DNA of 6,775 nucleotides from Beijerinckiaceae bacterium (lineage in GTDB: Bacteria; Pseudomonadota; Alphaproteobacteria; Rhizobiales; Beijerinckiaceae): contig CANCSY010000173.1 in assembly GCA_947380915.1 (NCBI GenBank), forward strand, positions 1 through 6,775. The letters are read 5' to 3'. The translations under genes were made by a program, and so were the position numbers. The notes beneath the pieces are model-generated. The model had not been told where the DNA came from, made no database searches, and saw only the letters and a list, made by a program, of their open reading frames with translations. Positions 1 to 5,362 of this stretch are shown one piece after another (the stretch's first letter is position 1; each line of letters starts with the position of its first letter).

Positions 1-101
1 AGCGCCACGATGGTTCCCCTGTTCGCCTCGAAGGAGGCGCCGCGCAGGATATGCTGGCCGCCGAGCCATTTTTCGACGCTGGTGACGCTGAGGTCAGTCA
101 T
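1..101 (-). CDS. ABC transporter ATP-binding protein, N-terminus only (cut by left edge)
   Basis: Only the first 33 codons are visible, beginning MTDLSVTSVEKWLGGQHILR and continuing GASFEANRGTIVA. This is the usual start of an importer ATPase of the Fbp/Pot type: a first beta strand, a short turn, a 'hxxhLxxhSFxxxxGxhhAL' segment, with the Walker A loop expected just beyond the window edge. The ATG at 101-99 lies inside the permease stop region (ATGACTGA, 8-nt overlap), and GGAG sits 9 nt upstream, so the start is well supported and translational coupling is likely. The protein should supply ATP hydrolysis at the cytoplasmic face for the permease and binding protein encoded upstream. The Walker B and signature motifs are outside the window, so the family call rests on the N-terminus and operon context. 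Confidence 0.85.
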   Translation of the reverse strand, partial: MTDLSVTSVEKWLGGQHILRGASFEANRGTIVA

Positions 102-1797
102 GGATGCGCGCTCCAAGCCGCAGGGCGAAGCCGAGCCCCAGGGCGGTAAAGACAATGCTGAGGAAGGCGAGGGCCGCGATCTGGTCCATGGAGCCGGAGG
201 TCAGCAGGGAGACCATCAGGGTGCCCACCACTTCCGTGCCCACGCCCATGAGATAGACACCCGTCGCATATTCCCGCAGGAAGACGATCATGATGAGCGA
301 CCAGGCGCCCACAAGCCCCGGCCGGATGATCGGGATCACCGTATCGCGCCAGGTCTGCCCCCGGGTTGCGCCCGTGGTGCGCGAGGATTCCTCCAGCTCC
401 GGCGCCACCTGCATCAGGGTCGCCTGGATGATGCGCAGCCCATAGGACAGGCCCACCACCGTATAGGCCACGAAAAGGCTCACCAGCGTCGGCCGGAAGG
501 GCGTCAGGAAGGGCACGAAGAGAAACACCCAGAAGAAGGCGAGGCCGATGATGATGCCCGGCAGGGCGCGCGGCAGCAGCACCATATAGTCCAGCACCGC
601 CCCGCTCGCGCCCTTGTTGCGATGGCCCGCCAGCCCGATCCCCAGATAGACCGCCACCGCCGCAGCGCCGCCAACCACGGACAGCACTAACGTGTTGACG
701 ATGCCGCGATAGAGGCTCGGCGTATCCAGGAGATGGGTGAAATGGGAGAGCGTGAGATGATCGCGCAGACGCACCCCCTCGCCCCAGGCGTCCACGAAGG
801 CGCGCACGGTGATGCCGCCGATGGGCAGGACCACGGAGATGATGAGCCAGAGGGCGATCACACCCCAGGCGATGATCTGCCCCGCAGGCCCCAGCCGCAG
901 CGGCGTCGCCCGCGCGCCCTTGCCGCCCACCGCCGCATAGCGACGGCTGTTGCGCAGAAGCAGTCGCTGGACATAGACCAGCGGCAGGGTGATGAGGATC
1001 AGGCAGACAGCCACCACCGCCATCACATGATAGGTCGGCGTGCCGAATATGCCGTTGACCTTGTAGATATAGGTGGTGAGCACAACGATGCCGCTGGGGT
1101 CGCCCAGCACCAGGGGAATGCCGAAGGTCTCGAAGCCCAGCAGCAGATTGAGCGCCGCCGCGAAGATCAGCGAAGGCAGCACCATGGGCAGGGTGACGTC
1201 CAGCGACACGCGCCAGATATTCGCGCCCGCCGCCCGCGCGGCCTCTTCGAGGTCGGAGGGCAGGCTGCGCATGGCGGAGGAGACATAGAGATAGACATTC
1301 GGCACATGGCTCAGGCCGCCGATGAGGATCATCCCGCCGAGGCTGTAGATGCTCCAGGGCTTGAAGCCGAAGGTCTCCTTCATCCACAAGGACACGAACC
1401 CCGACGGCCCGATGGAGACCGTGTAGCCGAAGGCCAGCACGATGGAGGAGAGAAACATGGGCACGAGCGCAACCGGCTCCAGCCAGCCCTTGCCCACGAG
1501 ATCCGTGCGGGCGAGCAGGAATGCCAGCATGGCGCCCAGGGGCACGGCCACCGCCACCAGACCGAAGGCGAAGATGGCCGTCGTGCGCAAGGCGATCCAG
1601 AAGTCCGGATCGGTCAGCACATAGTCATAGGCCTCAAGGCTCAGCCGGGCCGTCTTGTCGAAGAAGGGGGCGTCAAGGAAGCTCTGATAGAGGATGAGCC
1701 CCACGGGGGTCATCACGATGAGGACAAGGGCCGCGATCACCGCGACCCTGTAACCCTGCCCTTCGCTGCGCTGCGCGACGCCCCCGACCGACGCCAT
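94..1797 (-). CDS. ABC transporter permease, fused two-domain (FbpB/ThiP-like)
   Basis: This 567-residue inner-membrane protein is a tandem fusion of two binding-protein-dependent permease domains. Each half has an EAA loop, the cytoplasmic coupling helix that docks on the ATPase: residues about 184-208 (EEAARAAGANIWRVSLDVTL) and about 469-494 (EESSRTTGATRGQTWRDTVI), both with the conserved internal glycine and downstream proline. About 12 hydrophobic segments are visible, for example near 17-37, 71-97, 108-128, 205-228, 258-280, 306-330, 367-390, 403-430, 437-457 and 538-560. Length and layout match the fused permeases of iron(III), thiamine and 2-aminoethylphosphonate importers. The ATG shares one base with the binding-protein stop (TGATG), and GAAGG lies just upstream, so translation is coupled. 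The substrate cannot be read from the permease. Confidence 0.93.
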   Translation of the reverse strand: MASVGGVAQRSEGQGYRVAVIAALVLIVMTPVGLILYQSFLDAPFFDKTARLSLEAYDYVLTDPDFWIALRTTAIFAFGLVAVAVPLGAMLAFLLARTDLVGKGWLEPVALVPMFLSSIVLAFGYTVSIGPSGFVSLWMKETFGFKPWSIYSLGGMILIGGLSHVPNVYLYVSSAMRSLPSDLEEAARAAGANIWRVSLDVTLPMVLPSLIFAAALNLLLGFETFGIPLVLGDPSGIVVLTTYIYKVNGIFGTPTYHVMAVVAVCLILITLPLVYVQRLLLRNSRRYAAVGGKGARATPLRLGPAGQIIAWGVIALWLIISVVLPIGGITVRAFVDAWGEGVRLRDHLTLSHFTHLLDTPSLYRGIVNTLVLSVVGGAAAVAVYLGIGLAGHRNKGASGAVLDYMVLLPRALPGIIIGLAFFWVFLFVPFLTPFRPTLVSLFVAYTVVGLSYGLRIIQATLMQVAPELEESSRTTGATRGQTWRDTVIPIIRPGLVGAWSLIMIVFLREYATGVYLMGVGTEVVGTLMVSLLTSGSMDQIAALAFLSIVFTALGLGFALRLGARIHD

Positions 1798-2903
1798 CAG
1801 CCTTCGCCGCGCATGGCTTTCTTCCAGATCTGGAAGAATTCGGCGCGCAACTTGGGATTCATGTTGCCCACGAGCTTCTCATCGACTGGGATCACTTTCA
1901 TGTTACCGCCAGTGAGCTTTGCGATTTCCTCGCCGTCGAGCGGGCCCTTGTAGCCCTTGCGCAGGGACGGAACGCCCTTGTCGGCCAGAATCGCCTGCCC
2001 CTTCTCGGACAGAAGGAAATCGAGGAACAGACGCCCTGCGGCGGGATGCGGCGCATTCTTCGTCACGCTGGCGACGCGCTGGAAAGCCGCCGTGTAGTCG
2101 CTCGCGAAGGAGACGCCGACCACTGGCGATTCCTTCGCCCATTGCAGCGCATAGGAGCCGATGACGTTGAAGGCGATGACCTGTTCGCCGGAGACCACCT
2201 TCTCGCGCATGGCGCCGGAGCTGCCATAGACCTTGCCTTCAGCCGCGCCAAACCCCTTGGCGAGGTCCCAGAACGTGCTGGTGTTCTGCAGGTCGGTCTG
2301 CGCCAGCAGGAAGCCGATGCCGCTCTTCTCCGGGTCGAAGGAAGCGACCTTGCCCTTCAGGTCCTTGCCATGCTCCTGCAGCAGCTTCACGAGATCGGCG
2401 CGGGTCTTGGGGACCCATTCGGCCTTGAGCAGGTTCTTGTTGTAAATCATGGCGACTGGCTCCACAGAGGTGCCGTAGACCATGTTCTTGTAGATCGAGC
2501 TCTGCGGCAGTTGCGCCGCCTCGGGCGAGACGTAGGTGTCCAGCAGACCCTTGTCGGCGAGCACCATCTGGAGATCCATGGAACTGGTCCAGGAAATGTC
2601 TGCGCCCACCTGATTGGCGGCGCCTTCGCTGATGACGCGATTGTAGACCTCGGTGGTGCCAAGGCCGTTGTAATCAACCGCAATGCCATAGGCTTGCTTG
2701 AAGGCATCAACCAATGGCTGACCCTGGGCCTCATCGGTGGATGTGTAAATGGCGACGCGCCCCTCCTTCTTCGCCTTGGCGATGAGATCGGCGTAGTCGC
2801 CCGGATAACCGGCGGGGGCGCCCTGCGCGAAACTGAACGGGGACGAGTTGAGAAGGGCGGCGCTCCCGAGGGCGCCAACCATGAATGAGCGACGGGTCGT
2901 CAT
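1797..2903 (-). CDS. Periplasmic solute-binding protein of ABC importer, Tat-exported (COG1840/AfuA-like)
   Basis: A 368-residue extracellular solute-binding protein. The N-terminus MTTRRSFMVGALGSAALLNS is a twin-arginine signal (T-R-R-S-F-M), with probable cleavage after SFA at residue 26, so it is exported folded to the periplasm. The mature part has the FbpA/AfuA-type layout: YADLIAKAKKEGRVAIYTST (37-56), YNGLGTTEVYNRV (78-90), a domain-crossing stretch near 143-156, and the C-terminal signature KNAPHPAAGRLFLDFLLSEK (282-301) followed by GQAIL. FbpA-type iron binders carry two adjacent tyrosines in the region matching FNVIGSYALQW (245-255). Here only Y251 is present, so Fe(III) is not certain; 2-aminoethylphosphonate or another anion is possible. 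The ATG at 2903 has AGGGAG about 7 nt upstream. It is first in the operon with the permease and ATPase, behind a structured leader. Confidence 0.92.
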   Translation of the reverse strand: MTTRRSFMVGALGSAALLNSSPFSFAQGAPAGYPGDYADLIAKAKKEGRVAIYTSTDEAQGQPLVDAFKQAYGIAVDYNGLGTTEVYNRVISEGAANQVGADISWTSSMDLQMVLADKGLLDTYVSPEAAQLPQSSIYKNMVYGTSVEPVAMIYNKNLLKAEWVPKTRADLVKLLQEHGKDLKGKVASFDPEKSGIGFLLAQTDLQNTSTFWDLAKGFGAAEGKVYGSSGAMREKVVSGEQVIAFNVIGSYALQWAKESPVVGVSFASDYTAAFQRVASVTKNAPHPAAGRLFLDFLLSEKGQAILADKGVPSLRKGYKGPLDGEEIAKLTGGNMKVIPVDEKLVGNMNPKLRAEFFQIWKKAMRGEG

Positions 2904-2906
2904 AGC

Positions 2907-2954
2907 AATCTCCCTGATGCAGGGCGCGAATGGCGCCTTCTACATCAGGAGATC
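2907..2954 (-). promoter_or_regulatory. Leader hairpin covering the binding-protein ribosome binding site
   Basis: Read on the minus strand, 2953-2933 and 2927-2908 can form one long hairpin. It has an apical perfect GGCGC/GCGCC stem (2937-2933 with 2927-2923) with loop CATTC, a two-A bulge (2939-2938), ten pairs of 2940-2949 with 2922-2913 including one G-U, a single-base bulge at 2912, and four more pairs (2950-2953 with 2911-2908). That is 19 pairs. The Shine-Dalgarno GGGAGA (2914-2909) is almost entirely inside the 3' arm. No U-tract follows, so it is not a normal terminator. It could gate translation, or act in DNA as an operator with half-sites TGATGTAG and CTGCATCA centred 25 bp apart. 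The pairing is seen; the function is inferred. Confidence 0.55.
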
Positions 2955-2957
2955 ATA
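2952..2957 (-). promoter_or_regulatory. Possible -10 element upstream of the importer operon
   Basis: The minus strand reads TATGAT here, five of six matches to the sigma-70 -10 consensus, 49 nt before the binding-protein start. No good -35 lies 16-18 nt upstream; TGGCAA is the best and matches only 3 of 6. If this promoter were used, transcription would start near 2945 and cut into the 5' arm of the leader hairpin, so the inverted repeat would then act as a DNA operator rather than as an RNA switch. Confidence 0.22.
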
Positions 2958-3033
2958 TCCAGTCGCCAATGCTCTTGCCAGAGCCATTTGAAAAGTAATG
3001 GACGCCAATTGCTTGACGCCCCCTCTTCCATTC

Positions 3034-3387
3034 CTAGAGGCGCGCGGCCCGCCAGCGGCCGGAGCATTGCTGCGTCGGCGAGTGCCATTGCCCGCCGCCG
3101 GAGGCGCCTTGCAGGCGACCGCCTGCGGCAAGCCGGTCCGACCCGTGGGTCATGCTGATAGCGACGCGCCCGGACGGATCGACCGCGCCAGACGTCTGAA
3201 CGAACATGCCACTCTCGGCGATATGGCCGCCGGAGACATTCAGTTGGCCTTTGTAGTTCAGGCCGCACTGGCCCTGTTCAGTGGATAATTCGACCGACCA
3301 TGACCCATCGTAATTACCCGCCTGCGCGGATGTCAGTGACAGCAAGGCGATGGTGCTGGCGAAAAGTGCGAGGCTGCGGGCGCCCAT
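3034..3387 (-). CDS. Small secreted protein of unknown function (117 aa, YDGSW motif)
   Basis: The product begins MGARSLALFASTIALLSLTS followed by AQA, a clear Sec signal peptide with expected cleavage after residue 23 (AQA/GN). The mature protein of about 94 residues starts NYDGSWSVELSTEQGQC and ends CSGRWRAARL. It is Gly-rich with alternating short beta-like segments and has two cysteines (C41, C108) near its ends, suitable for one disulfide. This pattern (YDGSW at the start, CSGxWxA at the end) resembles uncharacterised alphaproteobacterial exported proteins, recalled from memory rather than searched; no enzymatic motif is visible. AGGAGA lies 5 nt before the ATG at 3387, which decides the start against a longer upstream extension that lacks a signal peptide. 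It lies upstream of the importer operon on the same strand with a 130-nt gap, so cotranscription is possible but unproven. Confidence 0.82.
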   Translation of the reverse strand: MGARSLALFASTIALLSLTSAQAGNYDGSWSVELSTEQGQCGLNYKGQLNVSGGHIAESGMFVQTSGAVDPSGRVAISMTHGSDRLAAGGRLQGASGGGQWHSPTQQCSGRWRAARL

Positions 3388-3644
3388 GATTTCTCCTGTT
3401 GCGTCATTCAAGAAGCCGGTTGGCCCGGCGGAGATCACCCTGTCGTCTGCATCGTGAGGCCGGCATGTGTCCGGGTTCTGCGAAGGAGTGATGGAACCTT
3501 TTGGCCTAACTCTTTGGCGCATTTGCGGCCATGGCGAAGCTATCGCGCCAGCTGTCTCAGCTTGACCGGCGTGAGAGAGCAGGACACACACAGGACAGGC
3601 GACATGCAGACGGCGGGGCGCACAACTGAAACTCAGGATTCATC
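3388..3644. other. Divergent intergenic region between two secreted-protein genes
   Basis: This 257-nt spacer must hold the promoters for both small secreted-protein genes. I see no convincing -35/-10 pair. CTTGACC at 3561-3567 resembles an alphaproteobacterial -35 for the plus direction but has no good -10. GGAACC near 3495 resembles the EcfG general-stress -35, but the expected CGTT 16-17 nt downstream is absent. A small hairpin GCCGG/CCGGC (3415-3419 with 3425-3429) lies in the 5' leader of the minus gene. Confidence 0.4.
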
Positions 3645-3698
3645 ATGCCCCGATGGTGGGCGTCTTGCGGTCAACCGCCGCGCATCCATTGCGGATGA
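3645..3698 (+). CDS. Possible 17-codon upstream ORF coupled to the next gene
   Basis: ATG at 3645 is preceded by AGGA (3635-3638) at a near-ideal 6-nt spacing, the best ribosome binding site in this spacer. The frame encodes MPRWWASCGQPPRIHCG and stops at TGA 3696-3698, overlapping the ATG of the following secreted-protein gene as ATGA. The downstream ATG (3695) has no Shine-Dalgarno of its own, so reinitiation after this short ORF would explain its translation. The peptide has two Trp and two Cys and no recognisable family. It could also be chance, or the trace of a sequencing frameshift at the start of the next gene. Confidence 0.35.
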   Translation: MPRWWASCGQPPRIHCG

Positions 3699-4030
3699 GG
3701 CGGTTCCGCGCGTCCAGCCCTCATTCGCTCGTCGCCACCATCATCATCAGCGCGCTCGCACTCATGCTGGCGCAAAGTGCAGGCGCGCAATCCACCTCAC
3801 CTCCCCAACCCACGCCCCGTCCGCACGAGACGCTCCGGGCGCCTCCGGCTGGAAGCGGCGCATCGGCGCCGGACACGCCGGCAGCAACATCCGCAGCACC
3901 TCTGTCCCGTCAGGAACTGCGTGCGCAACAACGCGCCTGCGCTCAGGAATGGAGCCGCCGCCAAAGGGCGGGCCAGACGACAGGGATGCTCTGGATCGAA
4001 TTCTTCGAGACTTGCCGCAAGCAGTTCTGA
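3695..4030 (+). CDS. Small secreted protein with Pro/Ala-rich linker and C-terminal two-Cys helical motif
   Basis: From the ATG at 3695 the product has 111 residues. MRRFRASSPHSLVATIIISA followed by LALMLAQSAGA is a signal peptide with a basic n-region and a hydrophobic core; cleavage is expected after AGA (residue 31). Residues 32-69 are a low-complexity Pro/Ala/Ser/Thr linker. Residues 72-111 form a charged, probably helical tail with C82 (QQRACAQEW) and C107 (FETCRKQF) and the stretch GQTTGMLWIEFF between them. This 'CxxEW...W..F...CR' tail occurs in small exported alphaproteobacterial proteins of unknown role (recalled, not searched). An in-frame ATG at 3653 would give 125 residues but an unusually long n-region and an SD 14 nt away, so I prefer 3695. 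It converges with the H1-like gene. Confidence 0.68.
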   Translation: MRRFRASSPHSLVATIIISALALMLAQSAGAQSTSPPQPTPRPHETLRAPPAGSGASAPDTPAATSAAPLSRQELRAQQRACAQEWSRRQRAGQTTGMLWIEFFETCRKQF

Positions 4031-4033
4031 AAA

Positions 4034-4072
4034 GCGAACGCCGCCCTTCGAACCAACGAAGGACGGCGTCGC
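4034..4072 (-). terminator. Hairpin terminator for the H1-like gene, possibly two-way
   Basis: Arms CGCCGCCCTTCG (4039-4050) and CGAAGGACGGCG (4057-4068) pair across a 6-nt loop. On the minus strand the single imperfect position is a U-G wobble; on the plus strand it is a C-A mismatch. The stem extends outward to 4034/4072 with one bulged A. Read on minus, TTTT follows (4033-4030), which supports termination of the H1-like transcript about 64 nt after its stop. On plus it begins 4 nt after the secreted-protein stop but has no U-tract. Confidence 0.6.
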
Positions 4073-4096
4073 TATCATGCTCAAGATTGTTGAACA

Positions 4097-4118
4097 TCCA
4101 GCGCTGCGCGGCGCTGGA
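4097..4118. repeat. Perfect 8-bp inverted repeat 18 nt after the H1-like stop
   Basis: TCCAGCGC (4097-4104) and GCGCTGGA (4111-4118) are perfect inverted copies around a 6-nt loop TGCGCG. It is a stable GC-rich stem just downstream of the H1-like gene. Neither side has a U-tract, so it may protect the 3' end or cause pausing rather than being a complete intrinsic terminator. Confidence 0.5.
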
Positions 4119-4135
4119 CCTGCATCAGACCACGC

Positions 4136-4687
4136 TCAGTTATTCTCGGTGGTCGTCGGCGCCGGGGTCGTCTCCGGGGCGGGCGCAGGAGCGGCCGCGC
4201 GCGGCTTGCGCGGGGCGGTCTTGCGAGCAACTTTCTTCACAGCCGCCTTGCGGGCAGGCTTTGGCTCGGCAGGCTTCACGACAGCCTTCTTGACGGCGCC
4301 CTTACGGACAGTCTTCTTGGCGACCGTCTTCTTGGCTACGGCCGTGGGAGCCGTCTTCTTCACGGCGACCTTCTTGACGGCCGCCTTCTTCGCAACGCCC
4401 TTCCGAGCGGTCTTCTTGGCCACAGTCTTCTTGGCTGCGGTCTTCTTGACAGCAGTCTTTTTGACTGCGGCCTTCTTCACGGCCGTCTTCTTCGCAGCGC
4501 CCTTGCGAGCGGTCTTCTTGGCCACAGTCTTTTTGGCTGCGGTCTTCTTGGCGGCTGTTTTCTTGGCGGCTGTTTTCTTGACGGCTGTTTTCTTGACGGC
4601 GGTCTTCTTGACAGCGGTCTTCTTGACAGCCGCTTTTTTAGCGGCGGCCTTCTTCGCGGGTTTACGCTTTGTTGTCGCCTTGGCCAT
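4136..4687 (-). CDS. Histone H1-like Lys/Ala-rich repeat protein (183 aa)
   Basis: The start is the ATG at 4687 (MAKATTKRKPAKK), with AGGGGA 6 nt upstream; the in-frame ATG at 4735 lacks such a site. Residues about 12-125 are a near-continuous five-residue repeat KK(T/A)(A/V)(A/V). Three longer modules of 33-34 residues are marked by RKG at 61, 95 and 128. Residues 137-163 are a Pro/Lys/Arg segment and the end (164-183) is a neutral-to-acidic Pro/Ala/Thr tail, APAPAPETTPAPTTTENN. There is no globular domain. This composition matches eukaryotic H1 C-terminal tails and bacterial H1-like proteins such as Bordetella BpH1, Chlamydia HctB and Pseudomonas AlgP. The likely role is nonspecific DNA binding and nucleoid compaction in the cytoplasm. 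The exact target and phenotype are unknown. TTGACT (minus strand, 4735-4730) could be a -35, with no good -10. Confidence 0.85.
   Translation of the reverse strand: MAKATTKRKPAKKAAAKKAAVKKTAVKKTAVKKTAVKKTAAKKTAAKKTAAKKTVAKKTARKGAAKKTAVKKAAVKKTAVKKTAAKKTVAKKTARKGVAKKAAVKKVAVKKTAPTAVAKKTVAKKTVRKGAVKKAVVKPAEPKPARKAAVKKVARKTAPRKPRAAAPAPAPETTPAPTTTENN
4385..4550 (-). repeat. Two 64-bp direct copies 102 bp apart inside the H1-like gene
   Basis: Positions 4385-4448 and 4487-4550 match at 61 of 64 bases by eye, offset by exactly 102 bp (34 codons). They encode the module ending KKTVAKKTARKG(A/V)AKK. The low divergence, including at silent positions, points to a fairly recent in-frame duplication or to gene conversion. 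A third, more diverged copy lies around the RKG at codon 128. Confidence 0.8.
4545..4634 (-). repeat. Six tandem 15-bp units (KKTAV/KKTAA coding) in the H1-like gene
   Basis: Six 15-bp units begin with TTCTTG at 4545, 4560, 4575, 4590, 4605 and 4620. The first two (TTCTTGGCGGCTGTT) are identical, and neighbours differ by only one to three bases. Each adds one five-residue KK(T/A)(A/V)(A/V) block to the protein, so gain or loss by slippage keeps the frame. Confidence 0.85.
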
Positions 4688-5205
4688 CTGAGGTCCCCTC
4701 TGATTTGACATTCGATGCGTCGACATGAAAGTCAACGACAGGCACCACTACCGTAGCGCGGTTGCCGCCTCTTGCAAGAGCGGGCGCACAGGATTCATCT
4801 GCGCGAGTTCGGACAACCCTGGGGTACGCAAGCCTCTGACAGCCTCGGCGGCGGAGCTTGCAGGTCACCATCAAGAATGGAATTCGTAAGCAACTTTTCG
4901 AGACCATGATGCCGCGATGGCCGCCGTGCGGCTTGTGCCCCAGACTGCGATCTTCTCGCGGCGCCGCTGGGATGACGGCCCCGGGTCCAGCCATAGAAAT
5001 ATCTATTTTAATTAGCATATCTCAGACAGGACCCTAGCCCGTGAAAAGCAGCGCGCGCATGCGAGACAACTGCGCGCGGCGCTCTGGAGCGGGCTTGAGA
5101 CATCGCTTCGAGGAGGGACGAGACGCAAGCGGCGCTGCGTTGCAATCGTGGTGAGAGCGACCTGCATGTCACCGGGCAGCAGCCATGAGCCCCACAAAAA
5201 ACACC
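4688..5205. other. 518-bp spacer without a supported gene; palindromes and an AT-rich island
   Basis: Open frames here lack ribosome sites and recognisable protein character. Structures seen: GCCGC-CGT-GCGGC (4920-4932), the perfect 10-bp palindrome GCGGCGCCGC (4958-4967), and an 8-bp stem around GCGCGCA/TGCGCGC (5053-5059 with 5071-5077). A 30-bp stretch at 4993-5022 has only about five G/C bases, unlike anything else in the window. The GC-rich block at about 4900-4990 looks like an intergenic repetitive element, but it occurs once here so that is inference. The H1-like promoter should lie in this spacer; I cannot place it. Confidence 0.45.
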
Positions 5206-5244
5206 AAAAAAAATTTCGATGTGGTGCGGATTCACCACTCGAAA
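5206..5244 (-). terminator. Intrinsic terminator downstream of gatB
   Basis: On the minus strand TTTCGAGTGGTG (5244-5233), loop AATCCG (5232-5227) and CACCACATCGAAA (5226-5214) form a 12-bp stem with one bulged A (5220). It is followed directly by eight T residues (5213-5206), with a further T6 at 5201-5196. This is a textbook Rho-independent terminator and the only complete one in the window. It lies about 120 nt after the gatB stop with no gene between, so it most likely ends the gatB transcript. Confidence 0.9.
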
Positions 5245-5320
5245 ACCGCTCTCAAACGACCGCCTTGAAACCCGGGACGACCATGAATGCGGCTTGACTT
5301 GAATTGATTCGATCTGTGTT

Positions 5321-5357
5321 GGCGTCGGCGATCTGATCAAAACATATCGCCGACGCC
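5321..5357. repeat. Perfect 12-bp inverted repeat just after gatB
   Basis: GGCGTCGGCGAT (5321-5332) and ATCGCCGACGCC (5346-5357) are exact inverted copies around a 13-nt AT-rich loop, starting 6 nt after the gatB stop. There is no U-tract on either side. ATCTGAT (5331-5337) can also pair with ATCAGAT (5362-5368), which overlaps the gatB stop, giving a mutually exclusive alternative. Possible roles are 3'-end stabilisation or a protein-binding palindrome. Confidence 0.7.
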
Positions 5358-5362
5358 TGCAA

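Noticed and set aside
10..1953. Long plus-strand ORFs of 226 and 406 codons opposite the permease and binding-protein genes
   Set aside because: They are antisense shadows of GC-rich coding DNA: rich in Arg, Gly, His, Asp and Gln, without recognisable domains, and wholly opposite clear ABC importer genes.
2965..2980. Possible sigma-54 promoter (minus strand, TGGCAAG-N4-TTGGC) upstream of the importer operon
   Set aside because: Spacing fits, but the nearly invariant -12 GC is GG here and the -24 block is imperfect; no enhancer-like site was seen.
2985..3002. Small hairpin CCATT/AATGG between the secreted-protein gene and the importer operon, as a terminator
   Set aside because: The stem is only 5 bp and no U-tract follows on the minus strand.
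3493..3520. EcfG-type stress promoter beginning GGAACC, plus strand
   Set aside because: The -35-like half is good, but no CGTT-like -10 lies at 16-17 nt.
3777..4691. 304-codon plus-strand ORF with repeated AVFLTAVFL segments, looking like a membrane protein
   Set aside because: It is the exact complement of the Lys/Ala repeat array; antisense of AAG-rich Lys codons reads as Phe/Leu. The minus frame has a good SD and H1-like composition.
4662..5018. 118-codon minus-strand ORF across the spacer
   Set aside because: It runs into the start of the H1-like gene in another frame, has no SD and no protein-like character.
5041..5154. 37-codon plus-strand ORF starting GTG after the AT-rich island
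   Set aside because: The nearest SD-like AGGA is too far away, the composition is random, and no terminator follows on that strand.
5008..5340. 110-codon minus-strand ORF after gatB
   Set aside because: It spans the intrinsic terminator at 5206-5244 and encodes a Ser/Arg-rich composition with no SD or domain.
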